From the NCBI GenBank assembly GCA_045649455.1, contig JAZRPV010000019.1, positions 1 to 20,994 on the forward strand: DNA of 20,994 bases, in the 5' to 3' direction. Shown one piece after another: positions 1 to 6,841 of the stretch (position 1 is the first letter of the stretch; the number at the start of each line of letters is the position of its first letter). A model generated the notes under the pieces. The model saw only the letters and a list, made by a program, of their open reading frames with translations, searched no databases and was not told where the DNA came from. Origin of the DNA: JAEDES01 sp045649455. GTDB taxonomy: Bacteria > Bacillota_I > Bacilli_A > RF39 > UBA660. A program made the translations under genes and the position numbers.

Positions 1-410
1 AGATTAATATTACTATAGAGTGTGATGAAGATGATACTTATGATGAAATTGATGGAGTATATGTTTCTTATTATAGAGATAAAACATATATAGAAGATAT
101 TAATATTCTTAAGAAGAGTATGTTAGATGTTACTGAAGTTAATAATGGAATAAATGGTAATATAAAAGTAGAAGAAGATGGAATATTATTTTTATCTGTT
201 TTATATGATAAAGATTTAGATGTTTATGTAGATGGAGAGAAAGTAGAGAAGATTAAATTACTTGATACTTTTATGGGTGTTGAATTAGATAAAGGAAATT
301 ATAAGATAGAAGTTAAGTATAAACCTAATACTTTATATATTTCATTTATACCAAGTATTATTAGTTTAGTATTATTAATTATATATTTAAGGAAAATAAA
401 AGAGACTTAA
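1..410 (+). CDS. YfhO-type integral membrane protein, C-terminal end (5' truncated by window edge)
   Basis: The frame is open from position 3 to the stop at 408-410, giving about 135 residues, so the gene begins before the window; a methionine at 120 is internal. The visible part has a beta-rich extracytoplasmic segment containing Y-D-K-D-L-D-V-Y-V-D-G-E-K-V, then F-M-G-V-E-L-D-K-G-N-Y and K-Y-K-P, followed by one hydrophobic helix (ISFIPSIISLVLLIIYL) and a short basic tail. This order matches the C-terminus of the YfhO family, large multi-helix envelope proteins linked in Gram-positives to lipoteichoic-acid glycosylation or surface polysaccharide. The family role is known; substrate here is not visible. 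The stop codon lies inside the terminator hairpin shared with ndk. Confidence 0.75.
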   Translation, partial: INITIECDEDDTYDEIDGVYVSYYRDKTYIEDINILKKSMLDVTEVNNGINGNIKVEEDGILFLSVLYDKDLDVYVDGEKVEKIKLLDTFMGVELDKGNYKIEVKYKPNTLYISFIPSIISLVLLIIYLRKIKET

Positions 411-426
411 AATTTAAGTCTCTTTT
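398..426. terminator. Bidirectional intrinsic terminator between yfhO-like gene and ndk
   Basis: AAAAGAGACTTAAA (398-411) is perfectly complementary to TTTAAGTCTCTTTT (413-426), a 14-bp stem with the innermost bases forming the loop. It has T-tracts on both strands. It sits between two convergent genes and can end both transcripts. Confidence 0.9.
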
Positions 427-428
427 TA

Positions 429-875
429 TTATTTTGTGAATGTATATTCTTCTCCATGTTTTAAGTCTATGTTGAAGAATCTTTTAATTTCAATTAAAGC
501 ATTTTCTTGAGAGTCTGATCCATGAATAACATTTTCTCCAGAGTTTTCTTTGTTTCCAAAGTCTCCTCTGATTGTACCAGCTGGTGCTTCTGCAGGCTTT
601 GTCGGTCCCATTAAATCTCTCATACCTTGAATTGCATTTTCTCCATATACAATCATAGGTACTACATAGTCTGACATCATATGTTCTTTCATAGCTGGAT
701 AGAATGGTCTATCTGCTACATGAGCATAATGTTCATCTAGGATTTCTCCTGTTAATTTTCTAACATCAAATAGTTTTATTTCATATCCTTTAGAATGAAT
801 TCTTCTAACTATTTCTTCAGTTAGGCCTTTTTTAGTGCCATCTGGCTTAATCATAATATAAGTATATTCTTTCAT
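429..875 (-). CDS. ndk: Nucleoside diphosphate kinase
   Basis: The 148-residue protein is full length for bacterial Ndk. It transfers the gamma phosphate of ATP to other nucleoside diphosphates through a phosphohistidine intermediate, balancing (d)NTP pools in the cytosol. The catalytic motif N-V-I-H-G-S-D-S is intact, preceded by the conserved R-G-D-F-G segment, and the N-terminus has the family's M-I-K-P-D-G. An AAGGAG site at 883-888 lies six bases before the ATG. A near-consensus promoter lies just upstream, between ndk and the terminator at 927-955, so ndk is probably transcribed alone. It is convergent with the yfhO-like gene and shares its terminator. Nothing is odd about the gene. Confidence 0.97.
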   Translation of the reverse strand: MKEYTYIMIKPDGTKKGLTEEIVRRIHSKGYEIKLFDVRKLTGEILDEHYAHVADRPFYPAMKEHMMSDYVVPMIVYGENAIQGMRDLMGPTKPAEAPAGTIRGDFGNKENSGENVIHGSDSQENALIEIKRFFNIDLKHGEEYTFTK

Positions 876-896
876 AACATTCTCCTTTATACTTAA

Positions 897-925
897 AGAA
901 TAACTTTTTTATTAGTTAAAGTCAA
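897..925 (-). promoter_or_regulatory. ndk promoter
   Basis: On the minus strand TTGACT (925-920), a 17-base spacer, then TATTCT (902-897). This is a good sigma-A type promoter placed directly after the upstream terminator and about 20 bases before the ndk ribosome binding site. Confidence 0.7.
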
Positions 926-926
926 T

Positions 927-955
927 AAAAAAACTACAAGTAAAACTTGTAGTTT
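927..955 (-). terminator. Intrinsic terminator of the candidate small RNA and upstream kinase-like gene
   Basis: Perfect 10-bp stem, AAACTACAAG (931-940) against CTTGTAGTTT (946-955), with a five-base loop. On the minus strand it is followed by a run of seven Ts (933-927). Confidence 0.85.
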
Positions 956-1031
956 ATTGAAGTGCTCAACCCTCGTTTTATAGGACACTTCATAAGAACG
1001 TTTTAAGTTCTACAAAGAAATATTTCTTTGC
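927..1031 (-). ncRNA. Candidate small structured RNA of about 105 nt
   Basis: The minus strand carries TTGAAA (1066-1061), a 17-base spacer and TATAAT (1043-1038), a near-perfect promoter with a predicted start near G1031. The predicted RNA holds four hairpins: an 18-base palindrome CAAAGAAATATTTCTTTG (1030-1013), AGAAC/GTTCT (1011-995), GAAGTG/CACTTC (991-959) with a possible inner UCCU/AGGG pairing, and a 10-bp terminator hairpin ending in a seven-U run (955-927). No reading frame or ribosome binding site is visible in it. The 3' part of the first hairpin (CUUUGUAG) could pair with the 5' arm of the terminator (CUACAAG), so it might instead be an attenuator ahead of ndk. I could not match it to a named RNA family. 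Confidence 0.5.
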
Positions 1032-1037
1032 AAGAAT

Positions 1038-1066
1038 ATTATATAAAATTTATTAATTTATTTCAA
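1038..1066 (-). promoter_or_regulatory. Strong promoter for the candidate small RNA
   Basis: TTGAAA and TATAAT on the minus strand with exactly 17 bases between them. The -35 box overlaps the last codons of the kinase-like gene, so this is an internal start separate from that gene's own promoter. Confidence 0.65.
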
Positions 1067-1777
1067 TTTTTTCATATATTGAACAATATATTCACTATTA
1101 AAGTTTTCAGGTTTACTCATAGATTGAATTATTTTTACTGCAGGACGTTTAAAGTGTTTTCTAATATCAAATCTATTAGCCCAGTATAAATCTAGACCTG
1201 TTGCGCGTAAAGTCATAATATTATGCATGAATGGATGAACAGAAGAGTCAATTTCTCTATGATCTTCATAGAATTGTAAGTTGAATGGCATTTTATCTAT
1301 AGGTAGACCATTTATACTGATATTATCCATATCACAAAATTTAATGTCACCAGTTTGTCTATCAAATAATATATTTCTAGGTTCTATATCTCCATATATG
1401 ATACCTAGAGAAGAGAAGTATTCTAAGATATCTTTAGTTTTAATTAAAAAGTATTTTAATTCTTCAGGAGATAGTTGATATGGTTTATATGATTCTAATC
1501 CAAAATCAGTAGTCATTTCATAACCAATAATAATATCATTAAGACTGATTGTTGAGATAGGCTGGATAGAGTATTCTGGTTTTAGTTCATGTAGTAGTTC
1601 AATCTTTTTTTCTTTAGATTCACCCATAGGTTTAGGTTTATCTAAGTTAGTAAAGATTTTATATAAAGAATAGGGATTATCACTTTCACAGATAATAGCT
1701 TCTCCACCATATGTTAATTTTCTCCAAGTAATAAGATCATGAAATTCATCCATAGTTATCTTCTTATTAGGAATCAT
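1058..1777 (-). CDS. Small protein-kinase-fold protein, function unknown
   Basis: A 239-residue protein with a reduced kinase fold. Visible landmarks are a possible ATP-binding lysine in S-L-Y-K-I-F (K40), the catalytic loop Y-G-D-I-E-P-R-N-I-L-F (D130, N135) and a metal-binding segment C-D-M-D-N (D149/D151) in place of the usual D-F-G. There is no obvious glycine-rich P-loop and the N-lobe is short, as in small Bacillota kinases of the Ser/Thr, aminoglycoside or lipopolysaccharide-kinase superfamily. Key residues are present, so it may be active, but the substrate cannot be read from the sequence. The start has an AAGGAGG site at 1784-1790 and an extended -10 box beyond it. No membrane segment or signal peptide. 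It is divergent from the membrane protein gene at 1968. Confidence 0.65.
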   Translation of the reverse strand: MIPNKKITMDEFHDLITWRKLTYGGEAIICESDNPYSLYKIFTNLDKPKPMGESKEKKIELLHELKPEYSIQPISTISLNDIIIGYEMTTDFGLESYKPYQLSPEELKYFLIKTKDILEYFSSLGIIYGDIEPRNILFDRQTGDIKFCDMDNISINGLPIDKMPFNLQFYEDHREIDSSVHPFMHNIMTLRATGLDLYWANRFDIRKHFKRPAVKIIQSMSKPENFNSEYIVQYMKKLK

Positions 1778-1803
1778 AATAGGCCTCCTTAAATCAGTGA
1801 GTT

Positions 1804-1809
1804 ATTATA
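1804..1809 (-). promoter_or_regulatory. Extended -10 box for the kinase-like gene
   Basis: The minus strand reads TGTTATAAT, i.e. a TGn extension plus TATAAT, about 25 bases upstream of the start codon. No good -35 box is visible, which is common for extended -10 promoters. Confidence 0.5.
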
Positions 1810-1855
1810 ACATAAAATTAATTTATTTAAAATAGATTTATTAAATCGACATAAT

Positions 1856-1885
1856 TCGACAATTCATGACCTGAAATAGTATAAT
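1856..1885 (+). promoter_or_regulatory. Probable promoter for the membrane protein/YHYH gene pair
   Basis: TCGACA (1856-1861), an 18-base spacer and TATAAT (1880-1885), pointing toward the gene at 1968. A short ATTCGACA-type repeat and the inverted repeat AATTCAAGGAATT follow, which could be an operator, but this is speculative. Confidence 0.5.
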
Positions 1886-1967
1886 TCAAGGAATTATCGT
1901 GTAGGAATTTTTAAAAGAGTTATAGTAATGTTGAGATATTGTATTTTCAGTAAAGGAAGTGTTGTAT

Positions 1968-2711
1968 ATGGAAGAAAATTCATTTATTAAATTAATAAAA
2001 AAGAATTATGCTTGGTTAATAGCAGTTTTTACTTTTTTAGGAGTATTTTTATCAAACGTATTTAAGTTTGTTGAATATTTAATTGGTAGAATGTATTTTG
2101 CTTACTATGGTTTGGATATTAATTTATATAAATATAGTGATAGGGGTTTTTTTTATTCTTTATGTTTGGCTATATTACTGTGTTTTGGTTTGCTTTTTTT
2201 ATTCCATTGTTTTTATAAGATTATAAGAAATATAAAAGAAAAAAAGTTAATTAATTATGATAATTTTATTTTATTTGTAACTATTTTGTCTATTAATTTA
2301 TGTATTGCTTTTAATGTTAAATTAAATGCTAATTTGAGGACTATTTTTATTTATTTTTTCGCATTATTGCTGTATGAATGTGTTAATGTATTTTTTATTT
2401 GTAGAATTATGAATTATAAAAGTAAATTTCGACAAGTGTTATTTTATTTTGTAAATGGGGTACCTTTAATGTTATTTATTTATCTTGTTTTTGTTGGGTT
2501 CTTTTTTAATATTTCATTAAGTAGCATAGATAGATATAGAATTATTGACAATGATACAGTTATTGTTTATTCAAATACTGATTATTATTTAACTTTAGAA
2601 TGTGAAATTATAGATGATACTCTTATTATGTATAAAGGAACTCAAACTAAAATAAGTACGGAAGATGTATATAGTGAGTATATGGAATTTAAAGAAGTTA
2701 TTGTTAAATAA
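1968..2711 (+). CDS. Five-helix membrane protein, unknown family
   Basis: I do not recognise this 247-residue protein. It has about five hydrophobic helices: near residues 11-33, 62-82, 97-117, 124-144 and 155-177, by eye. A polar C-terminal region of roughly 60 residues follows that looks beta-rich (R-I-I-D-N-D-T-V-I-V-Y, Y-L-T-L-E-C-E-I-I-D-D). The ATG at 1968 is chosen because AAAGGA (1952-1957) lies ten bases before it; the GTG at 1959 and TTG at 1962 are too close to that site. It is 17 bases upstream of the YHYH gene in the same direction with no terminator between, so the two are probably co-transcribed and may act together at the envelope. No catalytic motif is visible. Confidence 0.7.
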   Translation: MEENSFIKLIKKNYAWLIAVFTFLGVFLSNVFKFVEYLIGRMYFAYYGLDINLYKYSDRGFFYSLCLAILLCFGLLFLFHCFYKIIRNIKEKKLINYDNFILFVTILSINLCIAFNVKLNANLRTIFIYFFALLLYECVNVFFICRIMNYKSKFRQVLFYFVNGVPLMLFIYLVFVGFFFNISLSSIDRYRIIDNDTVIVYSNTDYYLTLECEIIDDTLIMYKGTQTKISTEDVYSEYMEFKEVIVK

Positions 2712-2728
2712 TTTTAAGGAGTGATATT

Positions 2729-3874
2729 ATGAAAAAAATAATTTTAATATTTATAGTTTTATTGTGTATGTTTATTTTTCCAATTGATGTTAATGCACAT
2801 CCAGGGGGATTAGATAGTAATGGATGTCATTATTGTAGAACTAATTGTGCTAAATGGGGATTAGAACAAAATGAATATCATTGTCATAGTGGTAATACTT
2901 ATTCTAATTCTAAAGGACAAACATTTAATAAAGATGGTGTGAAGATTAGTGATCCAGTAACTAATAATCCTGAACCCGAACCACAGCCAGAACCGTCTCC
3001 AACACCTGAACCAGAACCTACACCGGAGCCAGAACCAACACCAGCTCCACCTGTAAGTAATGATGTACCAAGTAATAATAATTCAAATCAGAACAATAAT
3101 ACATCATCTAATATTAATAACAATACAAAACCTAGTACTAATAGTGGAAATAGTTCTAGTTCAAATAATACCTCAACATCTACTAACAAACCATCAACTA
3201 ATAATAGTGTAGAAAAAGAGGATGAAAAAGTTGAAAAAAGTGAAGAAAAGATTAGTAATGATGCTTCTATTAAGTCTTTAAAGGTAAATGGTAAAGATGT
3301 AGATGTATCTGATAATATGTTTACTGAAACTTCAAAGAAAACGTTAATCTTAAAAGTTAATACAAATAGTAAAAAGGCAAAAGTTAGTTATGAACAAAAA
3401 GAGCTTGTAATGGGTAAAAATGAAATAATTATTAAAGTTACTGCAGAAGATAGTTCTGAAAAAGAATATAAGCTAATTGTAAAAAGAGTAGAAGGAGAAG
3501 GAACTGCTACTTTTATAGAATTATTAATAGGATCTTATGATATAGAGTTTGATAATTATAAAGCTTCAATATCGTTAACAAAAGGAGAAACTCTTGATGG
3601 GATTTCATATAAATTAAGTGGTGAAAATGCTATAGTTAAAATATATTTAAATGATAACGAAGTCAATGATATTAATAATCTAAAAGGAGATAATATTTTA
3701 ACTTTAGTTACAATTGATGAAGATAATAATGAACTTACTTATGAAGTTGAAATTAATGAGATGGGGTTAATAGGAACAATTTTATTTTATATATTGATTA
3801 TTGTTATATTAGTAGGGCCAATTGCTGGGTGTGTATTTGTATTTAAATTTATAAAGAAAAAAATTAAGAAATAA
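2729..3874 (+). CDS. Secreted, membrane-anchored YHYH-domain protein with cadherin-like beta-sandwich
   Basis: The 381-residue precursor starts with a clear signal peptide, likely cut after V-N-A (residue 23). Next is a Cys/His-rich YHYH domain (about 24-60), with H-P-G-G, G-C-H-Y-C-R-T-N-C, K-W-G-L and E-Y-H-C-H, a metal-binding-like pattern seen on Bacillota exported proteins and nuclease fusions. A Pro-Glu-Thr linker (81-108) and a Ser/Asn/Thr stretch (111-160) follow, then a cadherin-like beta-sandwich (about 180-253), a second beta-rich region (262-345), and a C-terminal helix (347-370) with a lysine-rich tail. This predicts an anchored surface protein with its folded domains outside the cell. 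An AAGGAG site lies eight bases before the ATG. The substrate or partner is unknown; the preceding membrane protein is the obvious candidate. Confidence 0.85.
   Translation: MKKIILIFIVLLCMFIFPIDVNAHPGGLDSNGCHYCRTNCAKWGLEQNEYHCHSGNTYSNSKGQTFNKDGVKISDPVTNNPEPEPQPEPSPTPEPEPTPEPEPTPAPPVSNDVPSNNNSNQNNNTSSNINNNTKPSTNSGNSSSSNNTSTSTNKPSTNNSVEKEDEKVEKSEEKISNDASIKSLKVNGKDVDVSDNMFTETSKKTLILKVNTNSKKAKVSYEQKELVMGKNEIIIKVTAEDSSEKEYKLIVKRVEGEGTATFIELLIGSYDIEFDNYKASISLTKGETLDGISYKLSGENAIVKIYLNDNEVNDINNLKGDNILTLVTIDEDNNELTYEVEINEMGLIGTILFYILIIVILVGPIAGCVFVFKFIKKKIKK
2970..3051 (+). repeat. Proline/glutamate/threonine-rich coding repeat
   Basis: Degenerate in-frame repeats of Pro-Glu-Pro and Pro-Thr-Pro units form an extended linker in the YHYH protein. 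The codons (CCA, CCT, CCG, GAA) are mixed, so this is protein-level rather than recent DNA slippage. Confidence 0.7.
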
Positions 3875-3886
3875 TCTTAATTTTTA
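3858..3886 (+). terminator. Intrinsic terminator of the YHYH gene
   Basis: AAATTAAGA (3861-3869) pairs with TCTTAATTT (3875-3883) around a five-base loop that contains the stop codon. A T-run follows and flanking A/T pairs can lengthen the stem. Confidence 0.8.
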
Positions 3887-4107
3887 TAATTGAATAAAAC
3901 ATAATATATTTAATTATATAAATGCTGGTGGTCATAAGTTTAGTTAGCATTAGATAATTTAATTGGTTATTAAGACGGCTAAATTTAAATAAAACAAGTT
4001 TATTGATAAATTATACTAAAAATGAATTTTGATGTGTTAAATAGGTATAAAATAAAGAATTATAAAGGTATTTCACTTCAAATATTAAAAAAATGTGAAT
4101 TTTGTTG
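3887..4107. other. Non-coding stretch of about 220 bp ahead of the PHP-ATPase module
   Basis: No frame with a ribosome binding site is visible on either strand. The only structure I see is AATGCT/AGCATT around positions 3930-3957 and AATTTA/TAAATT pairs around 3957-3990, which could fold weakly. It may be the junction where the defence module was inserted, but no direct repeats or integrase remnant mark it. Confidence 0.4.
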
Positions 4108-4173
4108 TATAATGTATATAAGAATAGCAGTATCATTCTTTTTTAAGATGGATACTGTTTATTTTTTGAAGTG
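4108..4173 (+). promoter_or_regulatory. Promoter and hairpin leader of the PHP-ATPase operon
   Basis: TATAAT lies at 4108-4113, then CAGTATC (4128-4134) pairs with GATACTG (4151-4157) around a pyrimidine-rich loop containing TTTAAGATGGA, then a T-rich run ending TTTTTTG, then the ribosome binding site in GTGAGGTGTGGT. The same order and several of the same words occur before the membrane/HEPN operon (15056-15138). The hairpin plus U-run looks like an attenuator, or a 5' stabiliser placed at the very start of the message. Confidence 0.5.
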
Positions 4174-4183
4174 AGGTGTGGTA

Positions 4184-6520
4184 ATGGAAAATTTAGTTAA
4201 ATCTTTGGTAAAAATTGATTTACACATACATAGTATTGCAAGTGAAAAAAAAGACGGCACAAAAGTTGGAAAAAATACAATCGACAATGTAGATGTATTG
4301 ATAAAAAAGTTAAAAGAAAATAATGTAGAAATGATATCAATAACAGATCATAATTGTTTTGATTTGGATATGTATAATAAAGTAAAATTTCATGAAGGTA
4401 CTGAGTTGAAGAAAGTATTACCAGGTGTTGAATTTGATGTTGAATTTAAGGGAGAAAGAATTCATATTATTACAATATTTAATGATAATGATTATGAAAA
4501 AATAAAAGAAATATCGTCAAAAATAAATACAAAATTTGATAACAATTCAGGTAATGCTTACACTGAAAAAACATTTAAAGAGATATTGAAAGAGATTGAC
4601 TTAAGCGTTTTACTTATTGCACATCAAAAAAGTGGTATAAACGCTAATAATCAGAATGAAAATTTGTCTAAAATTGGAGAAAATGAATTTGATAATATAA
4701 TTGGAATAGATTATTTTGATGCAGTAGAGTTTAGAAGTGGCAAAGTAGAAGGAATTTTAAATGATTATAAATATGAAAAACAATTATCAAATTTAAGATA
4801 TATAACTGGAACTGACTGTCATGTATGGGAGGTATATCCACAACAAGATGAAAAAGATAAAACTGATATAAAATATTGTTATATTAAGTCATTGCCAACA
4901 TTTAAAGGTTTGGTTATGGCATTAACTGAACCAAAAAGAATAACAACAGCCCCATTTGAAATTCAAAAACCGTTTATTTCAGAATTAAAAATTAAATTAA
5001 ATGGTGAAGAAAATAATATTAATTTATCCCCTGGGTTAAATGTAATTATTGGAGATAATTCGATAGGAAAAAGCTTATTGTTAGAATCATTGTTTGACCC
5101 GAAATTTAGTAGAATTAAAGAAAAACAAAAAAAAGAAGGATATAAGAATTATTTAAAAAATCAGAAACTTAATATAGCCTCGTTTTCTCAAACTGAAAAA
5201 AATAAAATTCAATACGACTATCAAGGTGGGATAAGAGAAAAATTTCAAACCGGAACAAAGCTATTGGATATTCAATTGTTTAAAGATAAATTTAAAAAGT
5301 TGGATTCTACAAATAATTATGATGAAATATATTCATATGTAGATAAATTATTAAATTGCGTTGAACATAATCAAAATATAGCTGATAAAGAAAATGAATT
5401 GGATTTTGATATTATAATTCCATCTGATGTGGAAGATTCAACTTATTTATTACGAATTGTTGATAATTTAGAAAATAATAAAGTAAATTATACTTTAATA
5501 ATTGAAAAAATTAGTCAAATTATTAAAATATTAAGAGAGTTAGCAAATATGGATAATTTTCTTGATAAAAAAATAGTGGATGCTATTATTTTAAAGTTAG
5601 AAAAGTTGCTAATAAAATATCAAAATAAGAACAATAATGAAATTATAGTTTCTAAAATTAAATCGGCAATAAAATTGGTTTGTAAATCAATTGAAGAAAA
5701 GAATAAAGCATTGTCAGAAGCTCAAGAAAATAAATTAACTCTGTATAGGCAATATATTGTTTCTGTATCTGATAAAATTGTTGAATATATTAAAGTAAAC
5801 AGCAAAAGTATTTCGCCAACATTAAATGATTTTAAACCAATTACATTAAAAATGGAAAGTCATGAGGAAGGAAAATATAAATTTGTTACTAGTACTGCTT
5901 ATAAAACTATTGGTATTAAAGAAATAAATGATATTTTAACATTTCCATTATCAAATATATCAAAAGTTGAAAGGGCAGAAAAATTAACTACTAATGATTT
6001 TAATAATAAGTTAAAGAAAACTTTAAAAGATGATGGCAAAGAATCAAAAGAAAAGTATAAAAAAGCAGTAGAAGATTATATAAAGCAAAAATATTTAAAA
6101 CAAGATTTAATTATATTAAGAAGTGAACAGCCATTAGAACAAGGAAATTCTCCTGGAAAAAACGCGTTAATATATTTGGATGTTTTAGCAGATGAAAGTT
6201 CTAAAAAATTGTATATAGTAGATCAACCGGGTGATGATATTTCTCATACTAAATTAAATTCAGAAGTAATTGAAATTTTAAGGAGAATGGGAGAATCTAA
6301 ACAAGTTTTATTTATAACACATAAACCAGAATTAGTTGTAAATTTAGATGTTGATAATGTAATAATTTTAAAAGAGGTTAATTCAAAACTTAATATAATA
6401 AATGGAACATTGGAATATGAAGACATCGATAAAAAAATAAACATTTTAAAAGAAGTTGCAGACATATTAGATGGTGGAGAAGAAACAATAAGAAGAAGGT
6501 GGAAAAGATATGATAAGTAA
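4184..6520 (+). CDS. PHP-domain/SMC-like ATPase fusion, TrlF-like defence protein
   Basis: The 778-residue protein joins two modules. The N-terminal PHP phosphoesterase domain (about 8-230) has D-L-H-I-H (12-16), T-D-H (54-56), P-G-V-E-F-D, R-I-H-I-I, I-A-H-Q (near 147) and T-G-T-D-C-H (near 210), the full set of metal ligands. The C-terminal ABC/SMC-like ATPase has Walker A G-D-N-S-I-G-K-S (near 288-295), a helical, lysine-rich middle, Walker B L-Y-I-V-D-Q-P with a following D-D, and an H-loop T-H-K-P-E (near 711). This architecture matches the family NCBI calls TrlF-type AAA-like ATPases, named here from memory, which sit in defence loci; a nuclease or phosphoesterase gated by the ATPase is the inference. 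The ATG at 4184 is preferred over GTG 4178, which lies within the GAGGTG ribosome binding site. The next gene overlaps its end by 11 bases. Confidence 0.8.
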   Translation: MENLVKSLVKIDLHIHSIASEKKDGTKVGKNTIDNVDVLIKKLKENNVEMISITDHNCFDLDMYNKVKFHEGTELKKVLPGVEFDVEFKGERIHIITIFNDNDYEKIKEISSKINTKFDNNSGNAYTEKTFKEILKEIDLSVLLIAHQKSGINANNQNENLSKIGENEFDNIIGIDYFDAVEFRSGKVEGILNDYKYEKQLSNLRYITGTDCHVWEVYPQQDEKDKTDIKYCYIKSLPTFKGLVMALTEPKRITTAPFEIQKPFISELKIKLNGEENNINLSPGLNVIIGDNSIGKSLLLESLFDPKFSRIKEKQKKEGYKNYLKNQKLNIASFSQTEKNKIQYDYQGGIREKFQTGTKLLDIQLFKDKFKKLDSTNNYDEIYSYVDKLLNCVEHNQNIADKENELDFDIIIPSDVEDSTYLLRIVDNLENNKVNYTLIIEKISQIIKILRELANMDNFLDKKIVDAIILKLEKLLIKYQNKNNNEIIVSKIKSAIKLVCKSIEEKNKALSEAQENKLTLYRQYIVSVSDKIVEYIKVNSKSISPTLNDFKPITLKMESHEEGKYKFVTSTAYKTIGIKEINDILTFPLSNISKVERAEKLTTNDFNNKLKKTLKDDGKESKEKYKKAVEDYIKQKYLKQDLIILRSEQPLEQGNSPGKNALIYLDVLADESSKKLYIVDQPGDDISHTKLNSEVIEILRRMGESKQVLFITHKPELVVNLDVDNVIILKEVNSKLNIINGTLEYEDIDKKINILKEVADILDGGEETIRRRWKRYDK

Positions 6521-6809
6521 AATTGAGTTAGAAATAGAAAAAGACAATGTTGTTATAAAAGTTGATAATATAACTAAAAAGAAAATAAATGTAAAAAATA
6601 AAACAATTAACACTAAAGAAATATATAAAATATTAGATTATAATGAATCAAAAACTTACAAAATGAGTTGTGATAAAATTAAAGAATCTGAGTTAAAAGG
6701 AACCCAAAATGAGATAAAAAGATTATATAATTATGCATATGAATTATTTGATGGAATTATAATCGCTGTAAATAAAGTTACTGCAGAATTAAAACAAAAA
6801 AAGCAATAA
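6510..6809 (+). CDS. Small protein coupled to the PHP-ATPase, unknown family
   Basis: I do not recognise this 99-residue protein. Its ATG lies inside the end of the PHP-ATPase gene (11-base overlap, different frame), with AAGAAGGTGG just upstream as ribosome binding site, so translation is probably coupled and the two made in fixed ratio. The first half looks like alternating beta strands rich in Ile, Val and Lys (I-E-L-E-I-E-K-D-N-V-V-I-K-V-D); the second half is helical, ending in a lysine-rich tail. No cysteine cluster, membrane segment or known motif is seen. The context argues for a subunit, inhibitor or target sensor of the PHP-ATPase. Confidence 0.75.
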   Translation: MISKIELEIEKDNVVIKVDNITKKKINVKNKTINTKEIYKILDYNESKTYKMSCDKIKESELKGTQNEIKRLYNYAYELFDGIIIAVNKVTAELKQKKQ

Positions 6810-6841
6810 ATTTGTGATAAAATGTAATTATGGTGAAATAA

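Noticed and set aside
3864..3935. Minus-strand 23-residue hydrophobic frame (ATG at 3935) resembling a type I toxin peptide
   Set aside because: No ribosome binding site, no antisense promoter of quality, and most of it overlaps the YHYH terminator. AT-rich DNA gives such frames by chance.
3887..4107. Decayed gene or CRISPR-like repeats in the longest non-coding stretch
   Set aside because: No repeated units and no frame with recognisable protein similarity were found on either strand.
4074..4173. Inverted repeat CACTTCAAA (4074-4082) / TTTGAAGTG (4165-4173) flanking the PHP-ATPase promoter
   Set aside because: The first arm is upstream of the -10 box so it would not be in the RNA, the spacing is large, and the second leader has no equivalent. 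Probably chance.
4148..4174. Eight-codon leader peptide (ATG at 4148, TGA at 4172) before the PHP-ATPase
   Set aside because: No ribosome binding site, it lies in the hairpin, and the equivalent ATG at 15103 in the related leader reads into the main frame with no conserved peptide.
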